Assembly (NCBI GenBank): GCA_026986655.1
Contig: JALSOD010000236.1
Span: forward strand, 1-21,826
Length of the DNA: 21,826 bases
Source of the DNA: Caldifarciminota bacterium
Lineage (GTDB): Bacteria > Hydrothermota > Hydrothermia > B15-G9 > WFZT01
Direction of reading: 5' to 3'
Program-made: the position numbers and the translations under genes
The notes under the pieces: model-generated
The model's database searches: none
Told to the model about the DNA's origin: nothing
What the model saw: only the letters and a program-made list of their open reading frames with translations
In this document: one piece after another, positions 1 through 6,624 of the stretch
Position numbering within the stretch: position 1 is the first letter of the stretch
Layout of the letters: every line of letters begins with the position of its first letter

Positions 1-1431
1 ACCTCTTGAGATCCTGTAAATCCTTGAGATATCTGACTTGCTCAGATTCAATTTTTTATCCTTTAAAAGTTCTTTAACAACCCCCGGGCCGAATGGATTT
101 AACCTGTAGATATTGTTTACACCTTTTATGTAAGATCTTACAATGTCCTGGGAGAAAACGACTATTCCTATCCTATCTCTCTTTATCAATTTCGAAATAT
201 CGGAAAAAATCTGCCAGCTGATATGGTCGTCAGAAGGAAACTCATCAATTACAATAAGCACCGGGAATTTATTACTGAGAATCTTTAGTGTATTGTAAAT
301 ATTACTCACAAACTGCTGTCTGAGATTGGAATTGCCAATCTCCGGGAGTTTTTGATTTACAAAATTCTCCAAAAACTTTCCGAGTCTTTTTAAAGAGGCG
401 GAGTAATTGTCGGATTTTAGATCAAACTTGATTGTAAAAATCCCTTGCAAATATGCTCTACTAACAATCTCGTCTGCCAGTGTCGACTTTCCGATTCCTT
501 CGGGACCATAGAAGATGAGCACGTTGTTGCGTCTTTTTCCGCCCTCTATAACTCTTTTAAAGAGACTTTCGGCAATTCTCAATTCTTTACCACGTCCAAC
601 AAAGACCGAAAAATCTGACCACTCCGGTTGGTAGGATTTATTTTCAAGTATTTTCGATAGAGTGGACCTAACTTCTTCCGCATTAGCGGGTCTTCTCACC
701 GGGGACTTTTCGAGCATTTTTACAATAAAATTTGACAGACTTTCAGGTATCTCAGGATTGATATGGTGGGGAGGATTCACAATCCCCATCAGGTGTCCAT
801 TTACAACAATTTCAACTGAACCTTCAAACGGTAACTTACCCGTTAAAACTTCGTACATCAATATACCGAGTGAATACAGATCAGACTGCGTAGTTGCTCT
901 TTCCCCCCTCAAAATCTCAGGGGCAGTATAGTCAAGAGTCAGTGTTTCTGCCTTTGCGAGTGAATAGAGGTCAAGAAATTTCTGAATACCACCAAAGTCC
1001 GAGAGTTTGTAAGTCCCCTCTGAAGTGATCAAGATATTGGATGGCTTTATGTCACCATGAAGAATTCCCCTCTGGTGCAAAAATCCCAGTGCCGGAAGTA
1101 TATCCTTAACAACTCTTTCAACAAATTTCCGCCAATTCTCCTTGAAATATTTCCCCTGTAAGCTACCACCTTCAGCATACTCAAGGACTGCGTATGCCCC
1201 ATCATCTTTTAGATTTACGGAATAAACATTGATAATCTTGGGGTGTTTTAGTCCCTTCAAAATGAAAAATTCTGAAACTAATTCCTGAATATTACCCCTC
1301 TCAAGAAGCTTTAGAGCAAAGTGACTGCCATCTTTTTCTGCAAGATAAACCTTCCCGGTGGAGCCTTCTCCAAGTAAGGATACTATTTTGTATTCATCGA
1401 TTTGTTGAGGGACCAATTCTACACCTTTCAT
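1..1431 (-). CDS. Ser/Thr protein kinase fused to a P-loop ATPase (3' end outside the window)
   Basis: The frame is open for 477 codons from the ATG at 1431 to the left edge, so the C-terminus is missing. Residues about 14-260 form a Hanks-type kinase: glycine loop GEGSTGKV (21-28), ATP-binding Lys41 in ALKLL, catalytic HGDIKPSN (125-132, Asp127), DFG (145-147) and APE (170-172). HGD instead of HRD makes it a non-RD kinase, so control by activation-loop phosphorylation is less certain. A second domain follows with Walker A GPEGIGKST (309-317) and Walker B LIVIDE (392-397), like the STAND/AAA_16 ATPases of PknK- or MalT-type regulators; TPR repeats often follow in such proteins but would lie outside the window. 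No membrane segment is seen, so it is probably cytoplasmic. The start has a GAGGGGAG ribosome binding site just upstream, and the gene lies 14 nt after the amidase, which suggests one transcript. Substrates are unknown. Confidence 0.87.
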   Translation of the reverse strand, partial: MKGVELVPQQIDEYKIVSLLGEGSTGKVYLAEKDGSHFALKLLERGNIQELVSEFFILKGLKHPKIINVYSVNLKDDGAYAVLEYAEGGSLQGKYFKENWRKFVERVVKDILPALGFLHQRGILHGDIKPSNILITSEGTYKLSDFGGIQKFLDLYSLAKAETLTLDYTAPEILRGERATTQSDLYSLGILMYEVLTGKLPFEGSVEIVVNGHLMGIVNPPHHINPEIPESLSNFIVKMLEKSPVRRPANAEEVRSTLSKILENKSYQPEWSDFSVFVGRGKELRIAESLFKRVIEGGKRRNNVLIFYGPEGIGKSTLADEIVSRAYLQGIFTIKFDLKSDNYSASLKRLGKFLENFVNQKLPEIGNSNLRQQFVSNIYNTLKILSNKFPVLIVIDEFPSDDHISWQIFSDISKLIKRDRIGIVVFSQDIVRSYIKGVNNIYRLNPFGPGVVKELLKDKKLNLSKSDISRIYRISRG

Positions 1432-1445
1432 TCTCCCCTCTACTT

Positions 1446-2783
1446 TCAATACGCACGGCTCGCGTATTTGTTTATGTATAATGATATTCCATCCACTATT
1501 CCCTCAGCAATTCTCCTTATGTACCACCTTGTTCTCAACTTCCTTGCCTCCCTCCTGTCGGTGATAAAACCTGCTTCAACGAGTATTGATGGGGTGTGGG
1601 TAAACAATAAAACGTAAAATCCAGCTTGTTTAATCCCTCGGTTATAAGCTCCTGTTTTTGAAAGAATAGACTCATGCACATACTGAGCCAATATTTGAGA
1701 TTCCTTGAGATAACGGTTCTGGGCCATATCACCGAGAATTTTTTTGACCATCTCGTACTGTTTTTTATATCCAATTTCGTACTTTACAGATGAGTTTTCC
1801 AGCGCGGCAACTGCCCTCTCCCACTTTGTTCTTGCATTTGAAAGAAAATACGTCTCAAGGCCACGCGCATACCTGTTCCGGGAATAATTGCAATGAATCG
1901 AGATGAACAGCATGGCACCAAGCCTGTTTGCAATTTTGGACCTCTCCCACAATGGAATAAAAACATCTCTATTTCTTGTCAATACGACTTTAACTCCGAG
2001 TCTCCTTTCCGCTATCCTTTTGACCTCTTTTGCAATTGCAAGTGTAATATCCTTTTCCTTTATCCCATGATAACCAATCGCACCAGGATCTTTTCCTCCA
2101 TGTCCAGGGTCGATAACTATAATCTCCCGGAAAGATCTTCTCACAGTATCTCTTCCACGTCTTTTGATGAGTGTCAGAGATAAAGTTCTTAACGATTTAC
2201 TTGAAGCGTACGCCACATTCCTCGCAAGTCGCAGCTTTAATTTAAACCCTGAGATTGTGTGCTGAAATGACATTCCACTAACTAACTTGCTGGAGAATAA
2301 ATTTGGATAGGCTTCAATAAAACCACGGGGGAAGAAGAGGATTAGTTCCCTGCCACTTTTCTTGAGAATCGGTCTAATATCAACATTGTGTTCGAATACA
2401 TAAGTTACTTTATCTCTATGTTTTATTACCTTTTTTAATCTAACACTCGGGGGGTATTGAGAAACAATAAATCCCTTCTTATTGCTCTCCCAGTAGTACT
2501 TTCGATTATGCTCAATTTTTGAAAGGAGATAAGCCCAGTTATTTGCATCCGTATAGCCGTTCAAAATCAGGAATGTTATTCTCCTTCCCCTAAAATAAAC
2601 TTTACCTGTCGGGGTAACTTTAACATGCTTACCGATGTAAAGGTTATGTCCAACTCTCCTGTATTTTAAATGAAATTTCGACGCAATATTACGATAATAA
2701 ATTAAGTCAATTCCTTTTTTATGTTTGTACGGGACATGCACAAGATTAAAAGACAAAAGTATAGACAAAATCAAAAGTTTCAT
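1446..2783 (-). CDS. Secreted N-acetylmuramoyl-L-alanine amidase (Amidase_3)
   Basis: This zinc amidase should cut the bond between MurNAc and L-Ala of the stem peptide outside the cytoplasm, probably during daughter-cell separation. The 445-residue product begins with a short signal-like peptide (residues 1-17). Residues about 25-200 resemble the beta-rich N-terminal targeting regions of such amidases (Cu-amine-oxidase-N-like or AMIN-like), but this is a weak assignment. The catalytic domain (220-440) has the zinc ligands His228 (DPGHGG), Glu243 and His297 (ISIHCN) and the catalytic Glu403 (LVEAGF). An alpha-helical insert at about 320-375 sits where AmiB/AmiC-type enzymes carry the helix that blocks the active site until a partner activates it. 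The ATG at 2783 has no recognisable ribosome binding site and the frame is closed just upstream, so translation may depend on the small ORF that overlaps the start. Confidence 0.93.
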   Translation of the reverse strand: MKLLILSILLSFNLVHVPYKHKKGIDLIYYRNIASKFHLKYRRVGHNLYIGKHVKVTPTGKVYFRGRRITFLILNGYTDANNWAYLLSKIEHNRKYYWESNKKGFIVSQYPPSVRLKKVIKHRDKVTYVFEHNVDIRPILKKSGRELILFFPRGFIEAYPNLFSSKLVSGMSFQHTISGFKLKLRLARNVAYASSKSLRTLSLTLIKRRGRDTVRRSFREIIVIDPGHGGKDPGAIGYHGIKEKDITLAIAKEVKRIAERRLGVKVVLTRNRDVFIPLWERSKIANRLGAMLFISIHCNYSRNRYARGLETYFLSNARTKWERAVAALENSSVKYEIGYKKQYEMVKKILGDMAQNRYLKESQILAQYVHESILSKTGAYNRGIKQAGFYVLLFTHTPSILVEAGFITDRREARKLRTRWYIRRIAEGIVDGISLYINKYASRAY

Positions 2784-2850
2784 GCTGGATTTTATAAAGG
2801 GTTGTAATATCTAAATCAAGAGAACGCCTGTTTAATGAAGCTATTTTCAT
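2746..2850 (-). CDS. Candidate 34-residue leader peptide overlapping the amidase start
   Basis: An ATG at 2850 follows the 8-nt ribosome binding site GAGGTGAT at the right distance (5 nt) and opens a frame of 34 codons ending in TAA at 2746. The peptide starts MKIASLNRRS and resembles nothing I know. It overlaps the first 38 nt of the amidase gene in another frame. It is the only start in this gap with a good ribosome binding site, while the amidase ATG has none, so it could be a translational-coupling leader. It could also be a chance ORF. I see no attenuator hairpin and no run of a single amino acid. Confidence 0.35.
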   Translation of the reverse strand: MKIASLNRRSLDLDITTLYKIQHETFDFVYTFVF

Positions 2851-2855
2851 AAGTT

Positions 2856-2863
2856 ATCACCTC
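2856..2863 (-). promoter_or_regulatory. Strong Shine-Dalgarno site GAGGTGAT
   Basis: The - strand reads GAGGTGAT, an 8-nt match to the complement of the 16S rRNA 3' end, 5 nt before the ATG at 2850. It lies about 70 nt before the amidase ATG, too far to serve that start directly. This is the main reason to take the small leader ORF seriously. Confidence 0.6.
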
Positions 2864-2870
2864 AATTTGG

Positions 2871-2883
2871 AAATCTTAGATTT
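2871..2883. repeat. Short perfect palindrome AAATCT-t-AGATTT
   Basis: Two 6-bp arms (2871-2876 and 2878-2883) flank one base. The palindrome overlaps the end of the proposed -10 element and the expected start of transcription of the amidase operon, an operator-like position. It is short and AT-rich, so it may be chance. Confidence 0.3.
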
Positions 2884-2909
2884 AAACATGCAAATAATAA
2901 AAAGGTCAA
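2881..2909 (-). promoter_or_regulatory. Candidate sigma-70 promoter for the leader-amidase-kinase operon
   Basis: On the - strand TTGACC (2909-2904) is followed after 17 nt by TTTAAA (2886-2881). The -35 box overlaps the stop codon of adenine deaminase. Transcription would start near 2874, about 24 nt before the small ORF. No terminator hairpin is visible between adenine deaminase and the amidase, so read-through from the upstream genes is also likely. Confidence 0.45.
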
Positions 2910-4582
2910 ATGAACAAGTCCACAACTTCGAAATCCTTGACGAGTCCAAAGTCGGTTATCTTTAATTCCGGAATTACTGGAAGCGCCAAAAAACTTAGCT
3001 GCATAAAGGGATTTCTTAGTGTGCCACCAAGCGATCTATAAAACTTGTTCAGTGCACTCTCAAGGTTAGATATTGACTCAACGTCTTTGTTTGCCATGAG
3101 TCCTGCTACAGGAAGAGGGAGCTCGGCTATCACCTTTTGATCTCTCACAACCACCATACCACCACCGATTTCCTTCAATCTTTTGACAGCAAACACGATA
3201 TCCTCATCATTGACTCCGAGGGCAACAATGTTGTGTGAATCATGGGCAACTGTTGAAGCGATAGCCCCCTCACGCATACCGAATCCATTCACGAATCCCA
3301 CTCCAACATTACCAGTCCCTTTATGTCTCTCCCAGACTGAAATTTTCAGGATGTCATTCACAACGTCACTCACTACAAGGCCGTCTTCAATTTTTGCCCG
3401 CAACTCTATCTCTTCAGTTAACAAGCTATTCTCAACAATTTTGATCACTCGCATCCTGTCACCTCTTGCATGAATCTTGAGTCTGTTCAAATCCGGTACA
3501 ACGTTTACACTACTACCAGCTTCGTGTTCACACTTATCAGTTTTTCCCTGAAGAATGCCCGATTTTACAACCCATCTTCCATTCTTTATCACATGTTTTA
3601 CCTCAATATTATCGTTAAACAGAACAATATCTGCTTTTTTACCTGGCACGATTTCTCCTCTGTCGAAGAGACGAAAATAACGTGCTGTATTGATAGTAAC
3701 CAGTCTCACCGCTGTGACAAGATCGAGTCCAAGACTTAAAGATTTTCTTAAAATTCCATCAAGGTGCCCTTCCCTGATAATTGTAGATGGATGTCTATCG
3801 TCTGAAACAAAGGAGAAAAATGGCCAATTTTCGTGTGTAACCAGAGGCAATAAAGCCTCAAGATTCTTTGCAAGCGTCCCCTCTCTAATCATTATTTGCA
3901 TCCCAAGCCGTAACTTTTCTCTTGCCTCTTCAATCTCGGTACACTCATGATCAGAATAGATACCGCCTGAAATGTAAGCATTAAGATTTTTGCCTCTCAA
4001 CATCGGGGCGTGACCATCCTGAACTTCAAAAATCCCTAATTTATCAACAACTTCCGGGACATTCAGATAAATACCTGGAAAATTCATCATCTCAGCAAGG
4101 CCAATTACACGCTCCATGTTTTTTAACTTCTTTAAATCATTAACTGTAATTTTCGCTCCACTTGTCTCAAGGTTTGTGGCCGGCACACAGGATGGAGCCA
4201 TGAAAAAGATGTCAACAGGGAGGTTTTTCGAACTCTCTATCATAAACTTGATCCCGTCAATTCCCAGAACGTTTGCAATCTCGTGGGGATCAGCAATAAC
4301 GGTTGTAGTTCCATGTTTCACGATAGCCTCTGCAAAATATGGTGGAGTCATCATTGAACTTTCTATGTGGATGTGTCCCTCAATAAAGCCAGGCGCCGCA
4401 TAAAGTCCTGAGAAATCGTACTCCTCTACTCCCTCGTATCCTTTACCGACAGCAGCCACCTTTCCATCTGCAATTACAATATCAGTCTCTTCAATTTCCC
4501 CTGTTCTTACATTGATATGCCGAACATTTCTCAAAATGAGATCTGCTTTTTCTCTACCAGCTGCGACATCGATTACTCTCAT
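2906..4582 (-). CDS. ade: Adenine deaminase
   Basis: This metal-dependent hydrolase converts adenine to hypoxanthine and ammonia in purine salvage. The 558 residues match the usual family length. The amidohydrolase metal-site signature GHIHIESS (His70 and His72) comes first, followed by ADPHEIANVLG (97-107), QDGHAP with His191, DHECT with His212, and SDDRHP (260-265). The family-typical C-terminal domain carries HDSHN (447-451). The ATG at 4582 follows GGAGGAG within the end of cinA, with TGA-A-ATG spacing (1-nt gap), so translation is probably coupled to cinA. No part is missing. The link to its DNA-repair and nucleotide-salvage neighbours is only contextual. Confidence 0.95.
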   Translation of the reverse strand: MRVIDVAAGREKADLILRNVRHINVRTGEIEETDIVIADGKVAAVGKGYEGVEEYDFSGLYAAPGFIEGHIHIESSMMTPPYFAEAIVKHGTTTVIADPHEIANVLGIDGIKFMIESSKNLPVDIFFMAPSCVPATNLETSGAKITVNDLKKLKNMERVIGLAEMMNFPGIYLNVPEVVDKLGIFEVQDGHAPMLRGKNLNAYISGGIYSDHECTEIEEAREKLRLGMQIMIREGTLAKNLEALLPLVTHENWPFFSFVSDDRHPSTIIREGHLDGILRKSLSLGLDLVTAVRLVTINTARYFRLFDRGEIVPGKKADIVLFNDNIEVKHVIKNGRWVVKSGILQGKTDKCEHEAGSSVNVVPDLNRLKIHARGDRMRVIKIVENSLLTEEIELRAKIEDGLVVSDVVNDILKISVWERHKGTGNVGVGFVNGFGMREGAIASTVAHDSHNIVALGVNDEDIVFAVKRLKEIGGGMVVVRDQKVIAELPLPVAGLMANKDVESISNLESALNKFYRSLGGTLRNPFMQLSFLALPVIPELKITDFGLVKDFEVVDLFI

Positions 4583-4583
4583 T

Positions 4584-5813
4584 TCAAATCTCCTCCAATT
4601 TCAATCTTACCAGATTCAGAACAGTTAGTGCAGCCTGCTTTTTTACCATCAGTCGATCGCCTTTGAATATCCTTTCAATCACAGTTGTATTACCTCGAAT
4701 AGAAACTCCCATGTAGACAAGCCCAACGGGCTTTTCAGGAGTTCCACCGGTAGGACCTGCTATGCCTGTCGTCGAGAGTCCGACATCTGTGTTGAGCAAA
4801 TTCCTAACACCTTCGGCCATCATAATAGCTACAGGTTCCGACACCGCTCCAAAATGCCGTAGAATAACTTCACTCACTCCAAGAACATTATGTTTCACTT
4901 CATTCCAGTATGAGACAACCCCTCCCTTGAAATAATCGGAACTGCCGGGAACATCGGTAATTAAATTTGCCACAAGGCCGCCAGTGCATGACTCAGAAGT
5001 GGCAATTGTAAGCCCTTTTTCTCTCAACATTTTCCCAATGACTGATTGTAGTGTGTCACCGTCGTACCCGTAGATTGCATCCCCCAGCCTCTCCTTTAAA
5101 ATGTCAATCTTTTTTTTCATCTCTTCCTGCAATTTTTCAGTATCCTCACCCTTAAGAGTGAGTTTTAAATCAACCATCCCGGGAACGATGGGATAGAATC
5201 CAATGGGGGTTAAAAATTTTATGTCGTCCTTCAAAATCTCCACGATGTCACTTTCTTTCAGTCCAAATGTCTTTACTGTTTTAACCAAAATATTGACCGG
5301 CGATAAATTGGAAAACTTCTCTGCTGCATTTTCGAGTACATTCCTCAGTTCATGCGGGGGTCCTGGTAGAACAAAAAGAATCTTTCCATTCAGATTTCCC
5401 CAATAACCCGGGGCAAGTCCAAAATCATTTTTTATCAATTCGAATCCCTTCGGGACCAAACCATAGTTTTTATGAATTTCTGTAATGTTAACACCGCGCT
5501 CTATCATCTTCTTTTCGATTTCTTTGTAGAGCTTTTCATCGAAGATAAGCTTAACTCCCGCACCTTTAGCAACAGCCTCCCGCGTCACATCATCAACAGT
5601 TATACCAAGACCTCCAGTAACTATTACCACATCAGCGTCCTTTAACGCCTCTTTTATCGATTTAACAATCTCTTCTTGATTATCCCTAACCGTGCAATCA
5701 CGAAGAATTTCAATGCCATACCGTCCCAGAAATTCAGCAATGGTTTTCAGATTTGTATTGAGTGTTCTCCCTGTTAAAAGTTCATCTCCCACTGAAATAA
5801 CAATGGCCTTCAT
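4584..5813 (-). CDS. cinA: CinA: CinA N-terminal (MoaB/MogA-like) plus PncC nicotinamide-nucleotide amidase domains
   Basis: The product has 409 residues, the usual CinA length. The N-terminal MoaB/MogA-like (COG1058) domain has VGDELLTG near the start, TGGLG (66-70) followed by DD (74-75), and LPGPP (149-153). The C-terminal PncC domain has SESCTGG (273-279) and GIAGPTGG (350-357). In studied members the PncC domain deamidates NMN to nicotinate mononucleotide in pyridine-nucleotide recycling, and the N-terminal domain has ADP-ribose pyrophosphatase activity. I chose the ATG at 5813: it has GGAGGTTGAT at the right distance and overlaps the glycosylase stop as ATGA. An in-frame start at 5861 would add 16 residues inside the glycosylase gene and does not fit the family N-terminus (MKAIVISVGDELL). 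Confidence 0.95.
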   Translation of the reverse strand: MKAIVISVGDELLTGRTLNTNLKTIAEFLGRYGIEILRDCTVRDNQEEIVKSIKEALKDADVVIVTGGLGITVDDVTREAVAKGAGVKLIFDEKLYKEIEKKMIERGVNITEIHKNYGLVPKGFELIKNDFGLAPGYWGNLNGKILFVLPGPPHELRNVLENAAEKFSNLSPVNILVKTVKTFGLKESDIVEILKDDIKFLTPIGFYPIVPGMVDLKLTLKGEDTEKLQEEMKKKIDILKERLGDAIYGYDGDTLQSVIGKMLREKGLTIATSESCTGGLVANLITDVPGSSDYFKGGVVSYWNEVKHNVLGVSEVILRHFGAVSEPVAIMMAEGVRNLLNTDVGLSTTGIAGPTGGTPEKPVGLVYMGVSIRGNTTVIERIFKGDRLMVKKQAALTVLNLVRLKLEEI

Positions 5814-6481
5814 TTTATCAACCTCCAGAACTTTTGTTTGTTTAGTGGACAACCCTCGCAAATTGGTCTACTTCTACAATAAACCTTACCTAACTTAACA
5901 ATCAACGCATGGTATTCTTTGTAAATCTGGACATCCCGGGGTAGACTTCGCTCAAATAATTCCCGAATCTCGTCATAGTCCTCATTCCCATTCAAAACAC
6001 CGTGTCTCTTTAAGAATCTACGAGTGTAGGCGTCAATGACAAAAACAGGTTTCTCAAGTGCATAAAGAATTATAGAATCTGCTGTCTCCTTACCCACACC
6101 GGGAACTGAGAGTAAGATCTCTCTCAAAGTTGAAACATCCTTCTCTTCTTTTAATTTTTCAAGCCCTCCGACATCTTTCAAAAAATTCAGGAAGCTTTTC
6201 AGTCTTTTTGTTTTAACATTAAAAAATCCAGATGGTTTTATGAGGCTGCTCAGTTCATAATCACTGAGGGATAATAGTCCATTCACATCAATAAGGTTCC
6301 TCTCCTTCAGGTTATCGATAGCCTTTTCGACGTTTTTCCAGTTTGTATTTTGGGTGAGAATAGCTCCGATTGCGATTTCAAGAGGCGTGTCCCCCGGCCA
6401 CCAGTGTTGTGGTCCAAAGGTCTTAAATAGTTCATCATAGACTTCTATCAAAAAATTTTTAATTTCAGGGGAGATATCCAT
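5810..6481 (-). CDS. HhH-GPD DNA glycosylase, endonuclease III-related (COG2231/MagIII-like)
   Basis: The 223-residue product is a base-excision DNA glycosylase. FGPQHWWPGDTPLEI (22-36) and LTQNTNWKNVEKAI (42-55) are typical of the endonuclease III-like subgroup that includes H. pylori 3-methyladenine glycosylase MagIII. The helix-hairpin-helix VPGVGKETAD (126-135) precedes catalytic Asp150 (VIDAYTRR). The Lys used by endonuclease III as the lyase nucleophile aligns with Glu132, so this is probably a monofunctional glycosylase. The C-terminal iron-sulfur region has Cys202, Cys208 and Cys211, but the usual fourth Cys is absent. The ATG at 6481 matches the family start. It has no ribosome binding site, and the promoter just upstream would give a leaderless mRNA. 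A TTG at 6583 would add 34 residues unlike the family and is rejected. Confidence 0.88.
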   Translation of the reverse strand: MDISPEIKNFLIEVYDELFKTFGPQHWWPGDTPLEIAIGAILTQNTNWKNVEKAIDNLKERNLIDVNGLLSLSDYELSSLIKPSGFFNVKTKRLKSFLNFLKDVGGLEKLKEEKDVSTLREILLSVPGVGKETADSIILYALEKPVFVIDAYTRRFLKRHGVLNGNEDYDEIRELFERSLPRDVQIYKEYHALIVKLGKVYCRSRPICEGCPLNKQKFWRLIK

Positions 6482-6488
6482 AGCAAAT

Positions 6489-6517
6489 TTTATAACCGAT
6501 TTTCCCAATAATATCAA
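6489..6517 (-). promoter_or_regulatory. Strong promoter for the glycosylase-cinA-ade operon, probably leaderless
   Basis: On the - strand TTGATA (6517-6512), a 17-nt spacer and TATAAA (6494-6489) form a near-consensus sigma-70 promoter. The -10 box ends 7 nt before the A of the ATG at 6481, so transcription should start at 6482 or 6481, leaving no 5' leader. This agrees with the missing Shine-Dalgarno site. The spacer includes TGGGA (6507-6503), the same word as the MraZ boxes 50 bp away. Confidence 0.55.
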
Positions 6518-6548
6518 CGGATACAGAAGTTTTCCACATTTTTGCCTG

Positions 6549-6576
6549 TTGCGTAAAATCCAATTTAGCCCATAAT
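6549..6576 (+). promoter_or_regulatory. Candidate mraZ/dcw promoter
   Basis: TTGCGT (6549-6554), 16 nt, then CATAAT (6571-6576) gives a moderate sigma-70 match. Transcription would start near 6583, leaving a leader of about 42 nt before mraZ. The MraZ-type boxes lie inside and just after this promoter, as expected for autorepression. The -35 match is weak, so the exact promoter is uncertain. Confidence 0.4.
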
Positions 6577-6582
6577 TTCCCA
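6558..6582 (-). promoter_or_regulatory. MraZ-type operator: three TGGGN-like boxes with 5-bp spacers
   Basis: Read on the - strand, TGGGA (6582-6578), TGGGC (6572-6568) and TGGAT (6562-6558) follow one another with exactly 5 bp between boxes, a 10-bp period. E. coli MraZ is known to bind three TGGGN direct repeats with 5-bp spacers upstream of its own gene. Two boxes are perfect and the third has one mismatch. The array overlaps the proposed mraZ promoter and lies 40-70 bp before mraZ. Here the boxes lie on the strand opposite to mraZ. Confidence 0.62.
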
Positions 6583-6585
6583 ATA

Positions 6586-6605
6586 AATGTTAAAAAATGT
6601 TAAAA
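6586..6605 (+). repeat. Tandem 10-bp repeat AATGTTAAAA in the mraZ leader
   Basis: AATGTTAAAA occurs twice head to tail (6586-6595 and 6596-6605). The A-tracts recur at about one helical turn, and further A-runs follow to the ATG, so the DNA is probably bent or easily melted. The repeat period is in phase with the three MraZ-type boxes immediately upstream, but the sequence is not TGGGN. Confidence 0.5.
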
Positions 6606-6624
6606 AATTAAAAGAGCATTAAAA

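Noticed and set aside
1..1431. The kinase-ATPase as part of an anti-phage system
   Set aside because: STAND-type ATPases occur in defence, but the neighbours are housekeeping wall genes and no effector or other defence gene is seen.
1402..2183. Plus-strand ORFs opposite the amidase and the kinase start
   Set aside because: They are antisense to clear protein domains, with no ribosome binding site or recognisable motif.
3183..4403. Plus-strand ORFs opposite adenine deaminase
   Set aside because: Composition matches antisense reading of a conserved enzyme; no independent coding signal.
5814..5861. A longer CinA beginning at 5861
   Set aside because: The extra 16 residues lie inside the glycosylase gene and do not match the family. 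The ATG at 5813 has GGAGGTTGAT and an ATGA overlap.
6482..6583. A longer DNA glycosylase from a TTG at 6583
   Set aside because: No ribosome binding site; the extension is unlike the family and would run through the promoter and MraZ boxes.
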